A stretch of DNA of 64,000 nucleotides from Xanthostigma xanthostigma (taxonomy: Eukaryota; Arthropoda; Insecta; Raphidioptera; Raphidiidae): NCBI GenBank assembly GCA_963575645.1, contig OY754468.1, positions 10,974,001 through 11,038,000 on the forward strand, written 5' to 3'. Made by a program: the position numbers and the translations under genes. Position 1 is the stretch's first letter, and each line of letters opens with the position of its first letter. Of the stretch, positions 9,801-20,025 are shown one piece after another. The notes under the pieces are model-generated. The model did not search any database and was not told the DNA's origin. It was given only the letters and a program-made list of their open reading frames with translations.

Positions 9801-12800
9801 GCATACGGATGGGAGACTGAGAAAGCGGTTGAGACAGCCCGCAGTCAAATAGCTTCTCTTATCGGCGCCGATCCAAAAGAAATAATATTCACTTCTGGTG
9901 CGACGGAATCAAATAACATAGCTGTAAAAGGCGTAGCTAGGTTTTATAGCAATAGAAAAAAGCACATCATTACTACACAAACCGTAAGTGATGCGTTGAT
10001 GTCAGTTTTTTCGTATTGATTCAATGCTCGATAAGTCAGTGCCTTCGCCGCTGCACTGCTTTCAACTCAACAATCCCAACTTTTAAATTAGCGGGTTGAT
10101 TGCTACTTAGAGGACGTTTATGCATAATATCACACAATTATTGGTTGTGGCACAAAAGTACAACATATTGGGATTTTACGTGGAGGCGGAGCTCATTTTA
10201 AAATATTCAATATGGCCGCCCTATGTGAAACGTTAGCATCATATATATAATAATTACTATATGAAGCGTCTATCTACTCAATGTACGGTGAGTGAAGGCA
10301 ACAAAGCATATCGAAAATATATCTGTGTCTCTTTTTGCGAAGTAATTCCTTGGTTATTCCGACAATATATATTAGCATTGAGTATGTTTCTCTTTATTAA
10401 AGGTCTTATGTCTTTATCTATGGCGTTAGTCAATCAGTACCAACGAGTTCGTACGACTTAAAAGAAGACAGAAGTATATTATGTTTGCACCCCCGTGGTT
10501 CGATTACAATTTTATTCCTATGCTCGGTATATAGTAAAAGTATATGATTTGCATTGATAGTATACGAGATTTCGATCTTTTAAAATGTATATTTCCAAGG
10601 AAGAAAATAGTCGTTGGGGTGATACTAATCCTTCGAAACGTAATTATATTGAAGGGAAAAAAATCACGGGTACTGGCCACATCGTAAAATGTGGCAAAAT
10701 CATTGATGCAAACTGTAGTAATAAAGTTAACTTTGTTGCTTTCCGCATGCCAATTTGAAAGGGAAGCCGCATGAAATCAACTGTGTATAAACAGCTGGCA
10801 GTTGTCACTTTTCAATTTAATAATGTGATATCAATATTTACACTTGATCTACTAACTCAATTAGATACATGTCGTGCTTGTTCTTCGATTTTCAATGACG
10901 TGTTTAACTTCCATAATAATTCGAAACAAATATTTGCAAAAATACGTAGCGCACGCAATGCTTTACTATATCGGACTCTTCGCATAGGAGTTCACTGAAA
11001 TGTTGTGTAGATGGCGCGCGGTTGAAGTAAAATCTCAATTTCAAGAGCTTAATAGTATTTTGACTTATGCAACTGTTTAGCTCGCTGACGTCCGTTTAAC
11101 ATAATGTTACACCTCGTCTAAATTGTTCTTTTTTACGCCCTAGGTATACAATCTACTATTGAAATGTTTATCTGTATGATTTTTTGTAGGAACACAAATG
11201 CGTTCTTGATTCGTGTCGTGCGTTGGAAAATGAAGGTTTCACTGTGACATATTTGCCTGTCGGTAGCAATGGAATCATTTCATTGGACGATCTGAAAAAT
11301 GCACTGACGCCGGAAACTTCTCTAGTTTCAATAATGGCCGTGAACAATGAAATAGGCGTAAAGCAGCCAGTCGCTCAGATTGGTGAATTGTGCAAATCAA
11401 AGAAAGTCTTTTTCCACACTGATGCCGCGCAAGCGGTCGGAAAAATTCCAATCAACGTAAACGAAATGAATATTGATTTGATGTCAATATCGGGTCATAA
11501 AATCTATGGACCAAAAGGTGTGTATTTTGTGTCCATAACTTGCTTCCACTAATAAAATCTAATTGTTTTCATTAATAAGCGACTTGCCATCCATACTAAC
11601 ATTAATTTTATCAAAGCAGCCAGCAAACGGTAACGAAACCGTCATCCGCATGTGCAGTAGCTAAAACGAAGCTGTTTGAGTCGGTTTTAGCTACTGCGCA
11701 TGCTGGTGTCGTTACCGTTTGCTGACTGCTTGGAACAAACTTAATATTATAAATGCGGTAACTCTGTCTGTCTGTCTGTTTGTTACGCTGTCACGGCCAA
11801 ACCGCCGGCCCGATTGTAATGAAATTTAATATGGAGATAGTTTGAAGCCTGGGGAAGGACATAGGCTACTTTTTTTTCAAAATTCAACCTCTATTGGAAT
11901 GAAGTGGGGATTGTAATAGTGTATGAAGTTACTATTTTACGGCCAGACCGCTGGACCGATTGTGACGAAATTTAATATGGAGATAGTTTGAAGCCTGGGG
12001 AAGGACATAGGCTACTTTTTTTCCAAAATTCAACCTCTATTGGAATGAAGTGGGGATTGTAATAGTGTATGAAGTTACTATTTTACGGCCAGACCGCTGG
12101 ACCGATTGTGACGAAATTTAATATGGAGATAGTTTAAACTCTGGGGTAGGACATAAACTACTTTTTTTTTTCAAAAATTAATCCCTACGGGGGTTAAATG
12201 TCTTTTCATAAATTAAGGTTAAAAGTGGGTGTTCCGGTACTTTTAATGCGAAATCTTGATGCGCCCAAATTGTGTAATGGTACACGTTTACAAGTCTCTC
12301 ATCTGGGTCCAAAATATTGTTTGGGTTATTATAATTTGTGGAAAATCTAAAGGAGACAGTGTTTTAATACCACGAATATTAATTATACTAACGGATTTGC
12401 CTTTTCAATTTAAAAAATTACAATTTCGATTAAAAACTTCGGAATAACTACAAACAAAGCTCAGGGGCAAACACTCAAGGTAGCTGGCATTCATTTAGAA
12501 AAACCGATGTTTTTCGCACGGCCAGCTGTATTGCTCACATGTATCGAATCCACAAAATCTTTATGTTTTTGCAAAAGACGGTAAAACAAAAACATTGTTT
12601 ATAGGGCCCTCTTAAATTAGAGTCTTACAATACGCGCCACGGATCTAAAAAGGTTCAGAAGTTAGTCACAAACAGCGTCGCAAAGGCACATTTTAGAGCC
12701 GTTGAGACTCCCACCACCTCTCAGCTACCTGCACGGAACGTGCGCTCGTCGGTGATTGGCCGAGATCGCTCATTGCCTTTGTCACTTGTCGCTTTCTTGC

Positions 12801-14699
12801 TTTAAAGTACAGTCGAGTACGCTATTGTCAAGTTGTTATTGTTATTTTAGTTTTGTTGAGTTGCTAGTTTGTAGTTTTTCAACAGACTGTACAAGCGCAA
12901 GCCCGCATTCGCATCGAACTTCCGAGCCTTTTAGCTTCGTGGCGCGTATTGTACTTGAATTTATGATTTTTTTTATCAAATGTACACACTGATTCCACGC
13001 GGACGAAGTCGCGGGTAAAATGTATTTATTAGTAAAGGTAACAGGTCATTGAAATCCTTTGGGGCCTTTCAAAACATGTCTCCCGCGATTGTCGATGAAT
13101 TACTGAAAATATTTTTGACATTTAGGTATAGGCGCATTATACGTAAGGCGAAGACCGCGCGTCCGTATTGAACCGATTCAAAGTGGGGGCGGTCAAGAAC
13201 GAGGCATTCGTAGTGGCACAGTTCCAGCACCGTTAGCAGTCGGTTTGGGAGCCGCGTGTGCCATATCCAGCCAAGAAATGGCTTATGACCATCGGTGGAT
13301 TGAGAAATTGTCGAAACGACTGATCGACAAAATTTATAGTAAATTGGATCACGTTATAAGAAATGGAGATCCGGAACAAACATATCCAGGCTGTGTTAAT
13401 CTTTCGTTCGCTTATGTTGAAGGTAAATACCAAAAAATTCTCTCCCTCTAATAGTATAAATCAGCATGACTCAACCTTATTAAACCCATTTAAACCTACC
13501 ATGGGCGTACCCAGGGGAGGGCAGAGGGGCGCACTAGATTTTTTCACAAAACTAGCGTGAAAAGACGTCTCGTGTGAATCGAGCACATAACAGCAATCAA
13601 GAAAACCAGTGCTAGAAAACTAGTAGGCAAATCTAGCAAGGAATCTAGCAGCGTTTTTAGTTAGCCTCGTGTGCAGCGGCCTTAAGTCCTATGCTTTACT
13701 AGTGCCGGATTAATCAGAGTAGGCAACTGCCTAGGGCCCCCGCATCGACTAAGGGGCCCGTGCACGCACCAAGAAAAGAAAACTTTTCATTGAATCAAAA
13801 TTTTATTTGAAAATTTGTATGAAATTTCCCAACAACAATATTTTTTTTTTGTTTATTGTATTTTATTGCATTTAACAAGATAAAATTTAAAATAACTACG
13901 TCACGTCTCATTTCTCTTTACTGACCCATCAAAAAACCTGGATCATCAATTATCTATAATTTCATTAAGACCATTTCAATAAAGCTAACGAGTCAGGTAA
14001 GGCGATGCTGCAGCATCTAGTCAAAGTAATCAATAATCATGTTGTTACAATATCACATAAGACATTGAAGTAACAGGATGCCTGGAGCCGATCATCTGGA
14101 AGTTACTCACATCCCTTCATCAACTTGAAAAGACCTGATTGCATTGCCTAGGGGCCCGGACAGGGTTAATCCGGCTCTGTGCTTTACTATGAGAGTTTCC
14201 TCATTGCCCCACTCCTGCTCTAGCAGTGGAACTTTCTTAGCAGAATTGCATTTAGGGCTAAAAATAGTTTTGTAATTGTCGACAATAAGCAATGAATTTT
14301 ATTTTACAATTCAATCTTTTACAGGCGAATCATTGTTGATGGCTCTTAAAGACATAGCTCTGTCTAGCGGTTCAGCTTGTACATCTGCATCACTGGAACC
14401 TTCATATGTTTTAAGAGCTATCGGAACAGATGAAGATCTTGCTCACAGTTCCATTAGGTATTTATACGCAAAACAGTTTTTGTTTGTAATTCAAAATCGA
14501 CCAGACTTTATTCCACTGAAACGGTAATTTTATGTTTCGTTTTAGGTTTGGAATCGGACGTTTTACAACAGTAGAAGAAGTCGATTATACAGCAGATAAA
14601 TGTATTCATCACGTAACCCGTCTTCGTGAAATGAGTCCTTTGTGGGAAATGGTACAAGAAGGCGTTGATATAAAATCTATACAGTGGTCTCAACATTAA
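6882..14699 (+). CDS. NFS1: Cysteine desulfurase NFS1, mitochondrial (7 exons)
   Basis: The exons are 6882-6978, 8350-8426, 9729-9983, 11190-11517, 13126-13422, 14325-14457 and 14546-14699. They total 1341 nt, or 446 aa plus stop, with all six junctions in phase. The pyridoxal-phosphate enzyme takes sulfur from cysteine for iron-sulfur cluster assembly in mitochondria, working with ISD11, ACP, ISCU and frataxin. Visible hallmarks are [12 protein letters not shown] near the start, [19 protein letters not shown], the PLP lysine in [10 protein letters not shown] (Lys247) and the persulfide cysteine in [10 protein letters not shown] (Cys370). The C-terminus SIQWSQH matches animal NFS1. The first 30 residues are basic and Leu/Arg-rich, like a mitochondrial presequence. 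The ATG at 6882 was chosen over an in-frame upstream GTG. Five of the six introns are long (902-1608 bp) and hold transposons; intron 6 is only 88 bp. Length fits the family (about 450 aa). Confidence 0.98.
7139..8071. mobile_element. TIR element in NFS1 intron 1, split by a Helitron
   Basis: The left end ATATCGTCGTTGGTTCTG and the right end CAGAACCAACGACGATAT are exact inverses. A second block (ACCTCTTATGTGCA versus TGCACGTAAGAGCT) continues inward. The superfamily is not identified and no coding sequence is present. A Helitron at 7315-7804 interrupts it, so this element is the older insertion. Confidence 0.7.
7315..7804 (+). mobile_element. Non-autonomous Helitron
   Basis: It begins TCTAATATATAAAATTCTCG and ends in a GC hairpin (CCCGGGTGAAACCGGGCGGG) followed by CTAG. 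It lies between A and T, with no target duplication, as is standard for Helitrons. The interior includes the typical CTCCGAAACGGCTTGACCGA and an internal repeat of CCAACATCTATTTTTCATCC (about 7424 and 7692). It has no Rep/helicase. Confidence 0.85.
8861..9078. mobile_element. MITE copy in NFS1 intron 2 (AGGAGACCTAGC family)
   Basis: It shares AGGAGACCTAGCT, GACGGACCGTTTTCTGG-like and GTAGCTGACGCCATATTG blocks and the terminal GACTTCGTG with the better preserved copy at 41607-41868. It is shorter, with an internal deletion, and ends against the fold-back element that follows. Confidence 0.65.
9117..9581. mobile_element. Fold-back element copy (CCCCGCACAAACC family), left end truncated
   Basis: It carries inverted copies of AAAAAGTGTCCATGGGCGCATA and of the CTACAGATATxxTTAGCGAGATTTTAGATATAGA block around a core with CAGGGTGACACCTTCCA. 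The right terminus GGTTTGTGAGGGGTC is present and the matching left terminus is missing. Other copies are at 40.1, 43.4 and 62.8 kb. Confidence 0.75.
10245..10470. repeat. Arm of the long-TIR family in NFS1 intron 3
   Basis: CTATATGAAGCGTCTATCTACTCAATGT and downstream blocks (ATCGAAAATATATCTG, TCTCTTTTTGCGAAGTAATTCC) correspond to the left arm of the inverted element at 53908-54499. Only one arm is recognisable here. Nearby 10460-10530 shares AGACAGAAGTATAT with the same family. Confidence 0.6.
11615..11730. repeat. Fold-back MITE/hairpin in NFS1 intron 4
   Basis: AGCAGCCAGCAAACGGTAACG and GCAGTAGCTAAAAC pair with GTTTTAGCTACTGC and CGTTACCGTTTGCTGACTGCT. The whole 116 bp is an imperfect palindrome with a small loop (about 11665-11680). 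Confidence 0.8.
12243..12615 (+). pseudogene. Helitron Pif1-type helicase C-terminal remnant
   Basis: Across frames the sequence reads [17 protein letters not shown], then [10 protein letters not shown] and [13 protein letters not shown], then [20 protein letters not shown]. These follow the order of the C-terminal blocks of Helitron Rep-helicase proteins (LCNGTRL, IPRI, FQFKRLQFP, INKAQGQ). At least two frameshifts and several stops show it is inactive. Confidence 0.8.
12628..12951. mobile_element. TA-flanked MITE nested in the Helitron
   Basis: The left end CAATACGCGCCACGGATCTA and right end inverse complement (CAATACGCGCCACGAAGCTA) match for about 35 bp with few mismatches. The flanks are TA at 12626-12627 and 12952-12953. 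The 324-bp element has no transposase. It separates the helicase remnant from the Helitron 3' end, so it inserted later. Confidence 0.8.
13520..13682. mobile_element. Truncated Harbinger-like MITE in NFS1 intron 5
   Basis: Read in reverse it begins AGGCCGCTGCACACGAGGCT and matches the left half of the element at 27519-27912 across several blocks (CTACTAGTTTTCTAGC, CACACGAGACGTCTTTTCA). Its other terminus is missing, apparently broken near 13520. TAA follows the preserved end. Confidence 0.7.
13700..14179. mobile_element. hAT-type MITE in NFS1 intron 5
   Basis: Ends TAGTGCCGGATTAA and TTAATCCGGCTCTG are imperfect inverses. The flanks are a perfect 8-bp duplication TGCTTTAC (13692-13699 and 14180-14187). 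Inside both ends, GCCTAGGGGCCC-like blocks are also inverted. The ends are related to the CAGGGCCGG elements at 15.9 and 18.8 kb. Confidence 0.85.
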
Positions 14700-14729
14700 A
14701 TTTTATTTATTGTAACTTTTTCAATATAA

Positions 14730-14735
14730 AATAAA
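14730..14735 (+). terminator. Polyadenylation signal of NFS1
   Basis: AATAAA lies 31 bp after the TAA stop, within an AT-rich 3' UTR. Confidence 0.65.
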
Positions 14736-14747
14736 GTTTTAAAATTA

Positions 14748-15079
14748 AAATCTTTGATTAACGTCTGATTCTTCAATGAATAAAATTATCGACCAATTTT
14801 TCAGACAATATATTAATTCAATGACGTTTCGGTATGGGTTTGGATCTTCTTCGGAATTCAGCTAATATATATAAAAATTTGATACTGAAAATTTAAGCAA
14901 TATTTATAATATTATTTTGAAATATTTTAGAATACAGTGTAACCTCGTTATATGGAGGGAAGAAAGAAAAGTAACCAAATTTCACCTAATTAATTTATTC
15001 CAGACACATATAGTCATTTTCCACGCTCTTTAGGTCCACACGCGGCTTATACTAACAGGAAATGACATCCCAAATATAA
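14748..15079. other. Repeat remnants downstream of NFS1
   Basis: AATCTTTGATTAACGTCTGA near 14750 is the inverse of sequence at about 3545-3560, and AAAATTATCGACCAATTTTTC echoes about 3462-3485. ATGACGTTTCGGTATGGG resembles Penelope-like terminal sequence. CAGTGTAACCTCGTTATATGG at 14934 looks like a lone pogo-type end. All are weak. Confidence 0.35.
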
Positions 15080-15351
15080 AATGTGGCCATTTGAAGTGTG
15101 TTTAAACACTTTAAACACCGAAGCAACATTTGAACGTCTTTATCTCTGAAATGTTAAGCTTAAAAGTTCTGACTGCAAATATACATTCAATTATACCAAG
15201 CTTACAAACATAAACTCCACGCGGACGAAGTCGCGAGTAACAGCTAGTTTATATATGAAATTATTATTTAGCTGCGCGCCTTATATACGTGTTATTATTG
15301 ACTGACGAACTTTTAAAGATTGCGTAATGTCGAATCCTGCACTGCAGTCTG

Positions 15352-15693
15352 CCTATAGTTTATATGAGAGGAGTTCAACGCGCGTTGGCCCAACGCGCGT
15401 TTACAGTTTCTATACAATTGTATAGAAACAAAAGAGGAATTAATGTTTTAGCTTCTCAAGTCTTAATATTTCAAAAATGTAATATTACAGACATGACCTC
15501 TTGATTTAGGCCTAGTTTATATGAGAGGCGTTCAACGCGCGTTGGCCCAACGCGCGTTTACAACTTCTATACAATTGTATAGAACTATTTATATGATAAC
15601 GCGCGTTGGTGGCGCGTTGAACGCGCGTTATCATATAAACAGTTCTATACAATTGTATAGAAACTGTAAACGCCTCTCATATAAACTAGGCCT
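15352..15693. mobile_element. Palindromic elements flanking an inverted segment
   Basis: 15508-15693 is a 186-bp near-perfect palindrome with outer arms AGGCCTAGTTTATATGAGAG and inner hairpins AACGCGCGTTGGCCCAACG and TTCTATACAATTGTATAGAA. 15352-15429 is a half copy of the same sequence. Between them, 15430-15507 is inverted relative to the paralogous segment at 18510-18586. Confidence 0.8.
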
Positions 15694-15947
15694 AATTCCT
15701 CTTTTGTTTCTTTATCATGCTTTGTTATGCATGCATAATATCTATTTATTAAATTAAATAGATTTAGCACTGAAGTGATATATTTTGATGTTTTTATCTC
15801 AACTTTAAATTTTAAATATCTACAAAAATACAAAAAATAACTGTTTTGGTACCAAATTAATTATTATTATACCTGTTTGTTTGTGCTTTGTCAAAGTCAA
15901 ATTTTAAAACTATTATGCAATAGGTAATAATATTGCAATACTGTGGG

Positions 15948-16290
15948 CAGGGCCGGATTATTTTATAGACAAATGAGACAAATGTCTAGGGCCCGATTTT
16001 AGAAGCACGCGGCTAAACTGTCTTATTTGAACCGAATTGTAAAAAAGATAGTTTAGTTTTTTGTTAGACAATTGTGTATAATAAACAAATATATAAAAAT
16101 GTGTTGTTTTTTATATGGTTATTCTAAAATCTAAAGAAAATGTGTTCATATGTTTCACTTTATTTAAAACGAATTTTTCCGATAATTTAGATTTCTTTTT
16201 ATACACTCAAAACAAAAAACTATTTGAATTTACCTTTTTTCAAATATTTTTCAGATTTCAAAAATCCCAAAGTCGATTAGTCCGGCCCTG
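15948..16290. mobile_element. hAT-type MITE, CAGGGCCGG family, copy 1
   Basis: Ends CAGGGCCGGATTA and TTAGTCCGGCCCTG are flanked by ACTGTGGG (15940-15947) and ACTGTGGA (16291-16298), an 8-bp duplication with one change. It was present before the segment duplicated, since copy 2 carries it at the same place. Confidence 0.85.
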
Positions 16291-16469
16291 ACTGTGGAAG
16301 GGGTTAAAAAAAAATATATAATTCATTAGATAACAGTCTGACGTCTTGCTTTATTCGTTATAAATACCTCTTAGCGTTTCTGGGAGCTGGATAGCAAATT
16401 TCTGATATTTACGTTTTTATCGATTTTTATATGCACCTTTTTGTCACATTTTCTTAATAAAAAAGCTCA

Positions 16470-16820
16470 AAGGCTGACGGACAACACACTGCGTAAACCG
16501 ATGGGTCTTAATGCATGAAATTTTGCACAGGGGTTCCTTTTTAACGTAGCTGTGTACTCGAAAAATATTTTTGAAAATTCATCCCCTAAGGGGGTATGCT
16601 TGGTTAAAACCTAACATTGACTGACCGTACAACGCACAGTCTAAACCGATGGGTCTAGAAGCAAGCAAATTTGCACAGAAGTCCCCTATATGGCGTAAAT
16701 GACCACTCAGAAGGGATTTTTGAAAATGTATCTCCTTAGAGGGCGGCTAATCTACTTTAACACTAACTTACTGACGGACAATGCAGTCACTACTGTTGTT
16801 GCTATTGTGTTTCATCTCAA
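16470..16820. repeat. Tandem GACGGACAAC/CCGATGGGTCT modules, first block
   Basis: About two and a half units of 145-155 bp, each with ACTGACxGxACAACxCAC, AAACCGATGGGTCT, TTTGCACAG and TTTTTGAAAATxCATC. They are related to the array at 19345-19830 and continue, after the Harbinger insertion, at 17661-17700. Confidence 0.7.
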
Positions 16821-16885
16821 TCTCAATTCCTTATTATATAACGTGGGTGTGTACTAAGAAAGGATTTTTGAAAATTCATCCCTTA

Positions 16886-17660
16886 TAGGCCCCACTCACG
16901 ATCAAACTTCATGCCACAGTTCAGTGTTCAGTGAAGTTGGACAGATTAATCGAAAGACTGACTGGCACCACACACAGTTCATGCAAACTGCTCAGTTTTT
17001 TAAATTTTTTGTGTTCAGTTTGGTTCAGTTGTTGGCATACACTCGTCGAGTATAGATACATAAGATATATTATATTATATACACACTATAATATTATACT
17101 ATAGAGTATATAGTTCATTAATAAGAACTAAATGAGTAATTTAAATGTTCAGAGCTATGGGATTGTATTTAAAACAGAGAAATAAGAAAAAAAAGAAGAA
17201 TATGGGTGAAAAATTGGTTAGAAATGCGTGATTCAAGAAGTCATGTTTATTTGATTAATGAATTACATCTTGAGCCGCTTGATTGCAATAATTATTTACG
17301 AATGAATGAATTAACTTACAATTATTTACTGGAATTAGTTACCCTATTTATTAAGAACCAGGACACAAATATGTGAAAATCTATTTCTGCACAAGAAAGG
17401 CAGCAACATTGAGATTTTTGGCTTCTGGTTGTACAAAACACAGAACTCCAAAAACTGAACTGAAAAACACCCACACACACAACAGTTTACTTGAACACTG
17501 AACACTGAAGTCGTTCAAAAATCAAGATGCATTTGATGAGTTCATGCTTGACTTCAGTGTTGGTTTCAGTGTTTATTTGTCCCACACACTATCATGCTTC
17601 ACTGAACTATAAGTTTGAACACTGAACTGTTGCATGAAGTGTGATCGTGAGTGGGGCCTA
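16886..17660. mobile_element. PIF/Harbinger element, internally deleted
   Basis: Ends TAGGCCCCACTCACGATCAA and TGATCGTGAGTGGGGCCTA are near-perfect inverses. The flanking TTA (16883-16885 and 17661-17663) is the PIF/Harbinger target. Subterminal GTTCAGTGTTCAGTG and TGAACACTGAACACTGAA motifs recur near both ends. The interior retains part of a transposase. Confidence 0.9.
17194..17440 (+). pseudogene. Harbinger transposase N-terminal fragment
   Basis: The frame reads RRIWVKNWLEMRDSRSHVY, then NELHLEPLDCNNYLRMNE and LFIKNQDTNM before a stop, then KSISAQERQ. This is the order seen at the N-terminus of insect Harbinger nuclease-like transposases (RRxWVRPWL, YLRM, ISKQDTNMR, ISPxERL). The DDE catalytic part is missing and a stop interrupts it. 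Confidence 0.8.
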
Positions 17661-17872
17661 TTAGGGGGTTAATGACTGTACAACGCACAGCCTAAACCTC
17701 CTTCTAGGTCTACACGACTTATACTAACAGGAAATGACACTCCAAATCAAAAAATAAGCTCAACTTTTGGTTCTGTGGCCATTTGAAGTGTGTTTAAACA
17801 CCGTTGCAATGCAGCAACATTTGAACGTCTTTATCTTTGAAATGTTAAGCTTAAAAATTCTGACTGCAAATA

Positions 17873-18334
17873 GTATAACTGGCGAACCTGATTATTTATT
17901 TGAGAAACTGCTCTGGAGAGACACATCAATTGGTCATTTAAATCTTCGCAATCATGATCAAATTTCAATACCAAGGCATCGCACTAACAAATTTAAAAGT
18001 AGCTTCTCATACATGGCGGCAAAGTGGTACAATAAATTACCAGTTGCATTCAAGTCCCTAAATTTGAATTCATTTAAAAGTAAAATCAAAGGGTGGATTG
18101 ATTCAACTGAGTTTTCGCTGTGGTAATTGAATCAAAGTCATCCATTCTTTTAAGTATGAATCTATATTATATATTTTATTGTTTGTATTTTATTTACACG
18201 TGTTGCTGTATCTTCTGTTTTTAATGTGTATTTTATGTAAAGGTTAGGTTGTAAAGCAGCCAATGACTGAACCTCGCCTATTGGTGCTAGTGGCATTAAT
18301 AAAGATGTATTATTATTATTATTATTATTTTATT
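17873..18334 (+). mobile_element. LINE retrotransposon 3' end with (ATT)n tail
   Basis: The coding tail (to TGG TAA at about 18126) reads ISIPRHRTNKFKSSFSYMAA, then KWYNKLPVAFKSL and FKSKIKGWI. This is the C-terminal segment of reverse transcriptases of LINE elements ending in short repeats. It ends in (TTA)n. CAAATA flanks both sides (17867-17872 and 18335-18340). It is 5'-truncated, as is typical. Confidence 0.85.
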
Positions 18335-18819
18335 CAAATATACCACGCTTACAAACATATATTCCGCGCGGACGAAGTCTCGGGTAACAGCTAGTTTATG
18401 TATAAAATTATTATTTAGCTGGGCGCCTGATAAATTTTCTGTTTATATTATTGACTGACGAATTTTTGACGATTGCGTAATGTCGAATGCTGCGTATACT
18501 GCAGTACTCAATCAAGAGGTCATGTCTGTAATTTTACATTTTTGAAATATTTAGACTTGAAAAGCAGAACCATTAATTTCTCTTTTGTTTCTTTATCATG
18601 CTTTATTATGCATCCATAACATCCATTTAATTTAAATAGATTTAGCACTGAAGAGATATATTTTGATTTTTTTATCTCAACTTAAAATTTTAAATATCAA
18701 CAAAAATACAAAAAAAAACTGTTTTGGTACCAATTTAATTATTATTATACCTGCTTGTTTATACTTTGTCAAAGTCGAATTCTAAAACTATTATCAATAG
18801 GTAATTGCAATAGTGTGGG

Positions 18820-19167
18820 CAGGGCCGGATTATTCTATAGACAAATGAAATAAATGTCTAGGGCCCGGTTTTTAGAAGGACCTGGTCAACTCTCTATTTT
18901 GAACAGATTTGTAAACAAGATAGTTTACTTTGCTGTTGGACAACTGCGTGTATAAAAAACAAATAAATAAAAATGTGTTGTTTTTTATATGGTTATTCTA
19001 AAATCTAAAGAAAATGTGTTCATATGTTTCACTTTATTAAAAACTAATTTTTGACGATAATTTTTAGATTTCTTTTTATACACTCAAAACAAAAAAATAT
19101 TTGAATTTACTTTTTTTCAAATATTTTTCAGATTTCAAAAAAGCCAACTTAGATTAGTCCGGCCCTG
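18820..19167. mobile_element. hAT-type MITE, CAGGGCCGG family, copy 2
   Basis: Same ends as the copy at 15948-16290. Flanks are AGTGTGGG and ACTGTGGA. It lies in the duplicated segment rather than being an independent insertion. Confidence 0.85.
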
Positions 19168-19344
19168 ACTGTGGAAGGGGTTAAAATTTTAAAAATATAT
19201 AATTCATTAGATAACAGTCTGACGTCTTGCTTTATTCGTTATAAATACCTCTGCACGTTTCTGGGAGCTTGATAGCAAATTTCTGATATTTACGTTTTTA
19301 TCCTTTTTATGCACTTTTTGTCATATTTTCTTAATAAAAAAACT

Positions 19345-19830
19345 CAAAGGCTGACGGACAACGCACTGCGAAAACCGATGGGTCTAAATGCATGAAATTT
19401 TGCACAGGGGGTTCCTTTTTAACGTAGCTGTGTACTCGAAAACGATTTTTGAAAATTCGTCCCCTAAGGGGTTAATCTACTTGGTTAAAACTCTTTCATT
19501 ACTGACCGTACAACGTACAGTCTAAACCGGTGGGTCTATAAGCATACAGTTTTGCACAGACGTCCTCTATATGGCGTACGTGACCACTAGGAAAGTATTT
19601 TTGAAAATGCATCCTCTTAAAGGGTCTTAAATCTATTTAGTTAAAAAAAACACTGGACTGACGTACAACGCACAGCCTAAACTGGTGGGTCTAGAAGCAT
19701 GATCTTTGCACAGAAGTCATCTATATGGCGTAAGTGAGCAGTGAGCACTAAGAAAGGATTTTTGAAAATTCATTCCCTTAGGGGGCTAGTCTACTTTAAC
19801 ACTGACTTACTGACGGACAACGCACAGCCA
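19345..19830. repeat. Tandem array, about 153-bp unit, just over three copies
   Basis: CTGACGGACAACGCAC-like starts occur at about 19350, 19501, 19656 and 19810, giving periods of 151-155 bp. Each unit has a GATGGGTCT or GGTGGGTCT motif and a CCTTAGGGGG-like motif. It looks like amplified Helitron-type subterminal sequence. Confidence 0.75.
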
Positions 19831-20025
19831 CTACAGTTGTAGCTATCGTGTTTCATCTCATTCGCGGGCGAAGACGCGGAGATACCTACAGCGAGTTTTC
19901 TATAAGTCTACCGCATTTGAATTGGTTCCGAGAGATTTTCCAAAATTGTTTAAAAAGAAAACCTAAGACTGTAAGGAAAATTTCTCGTTTTTCGTCGTTA
20001 TTCGATATTTTCCAAAAACTCGCTT

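Larger units (their letters stand above)
11741..13018 (+). mobile_element. Decayed Helitron in NFS1 intron 4
   Basis: It starts near AATATTATAAATGCGGTAAC, followed by (CTGT)n and TCACGGCC, and ends with ACGCGGACGAAGTCGCGGGT, the terminal hairpin region of a common insect Helitron group; the final CTAG is lost. It contains three tandem copies of an approximately 146-bp module beginning GGCCAxACCGCxGG (11795, 11941, 12087), then helicase remnants. A separate MITE has inserted at 12628-12951. Confidence 0.7.
15080..16640. repeat. Segmental duplication, copy 1
   Basis: Starting from GGCCATTTGAAGTGTGTTTA, this block is collinear with 17776-19520. Shared blocks include the Helitron-like end ACGCGGACGAAGTCGCG with AACAGCTAGTTTA, the stretch from TTCTTTATCATGCTTT to CTGTTTTGGTACCAA, the CAGGGCCGG hAT element and GCTGACGGACAAC modules. 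Identity looks like 85-95% by eye. Copy 1 differs by a palindrome-bounded inversion and lacks the LINE found in copy 2. Confidence 0.8.
17700..19520. repeat. Segmental duplication, copy 2
   Basis: Paralogous to 15080-16640, and it also contains the CTTATACTAACAGGAAATGAC leader seen before copy 1 and again at about 20037 and 20496. It holds the LINE 3' end (17873-18334), a Helitron-like terminus (CGCGCGGACGAAGTCTCG with CTAG at 18391) and a hAT element. Confidence 0.8.
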
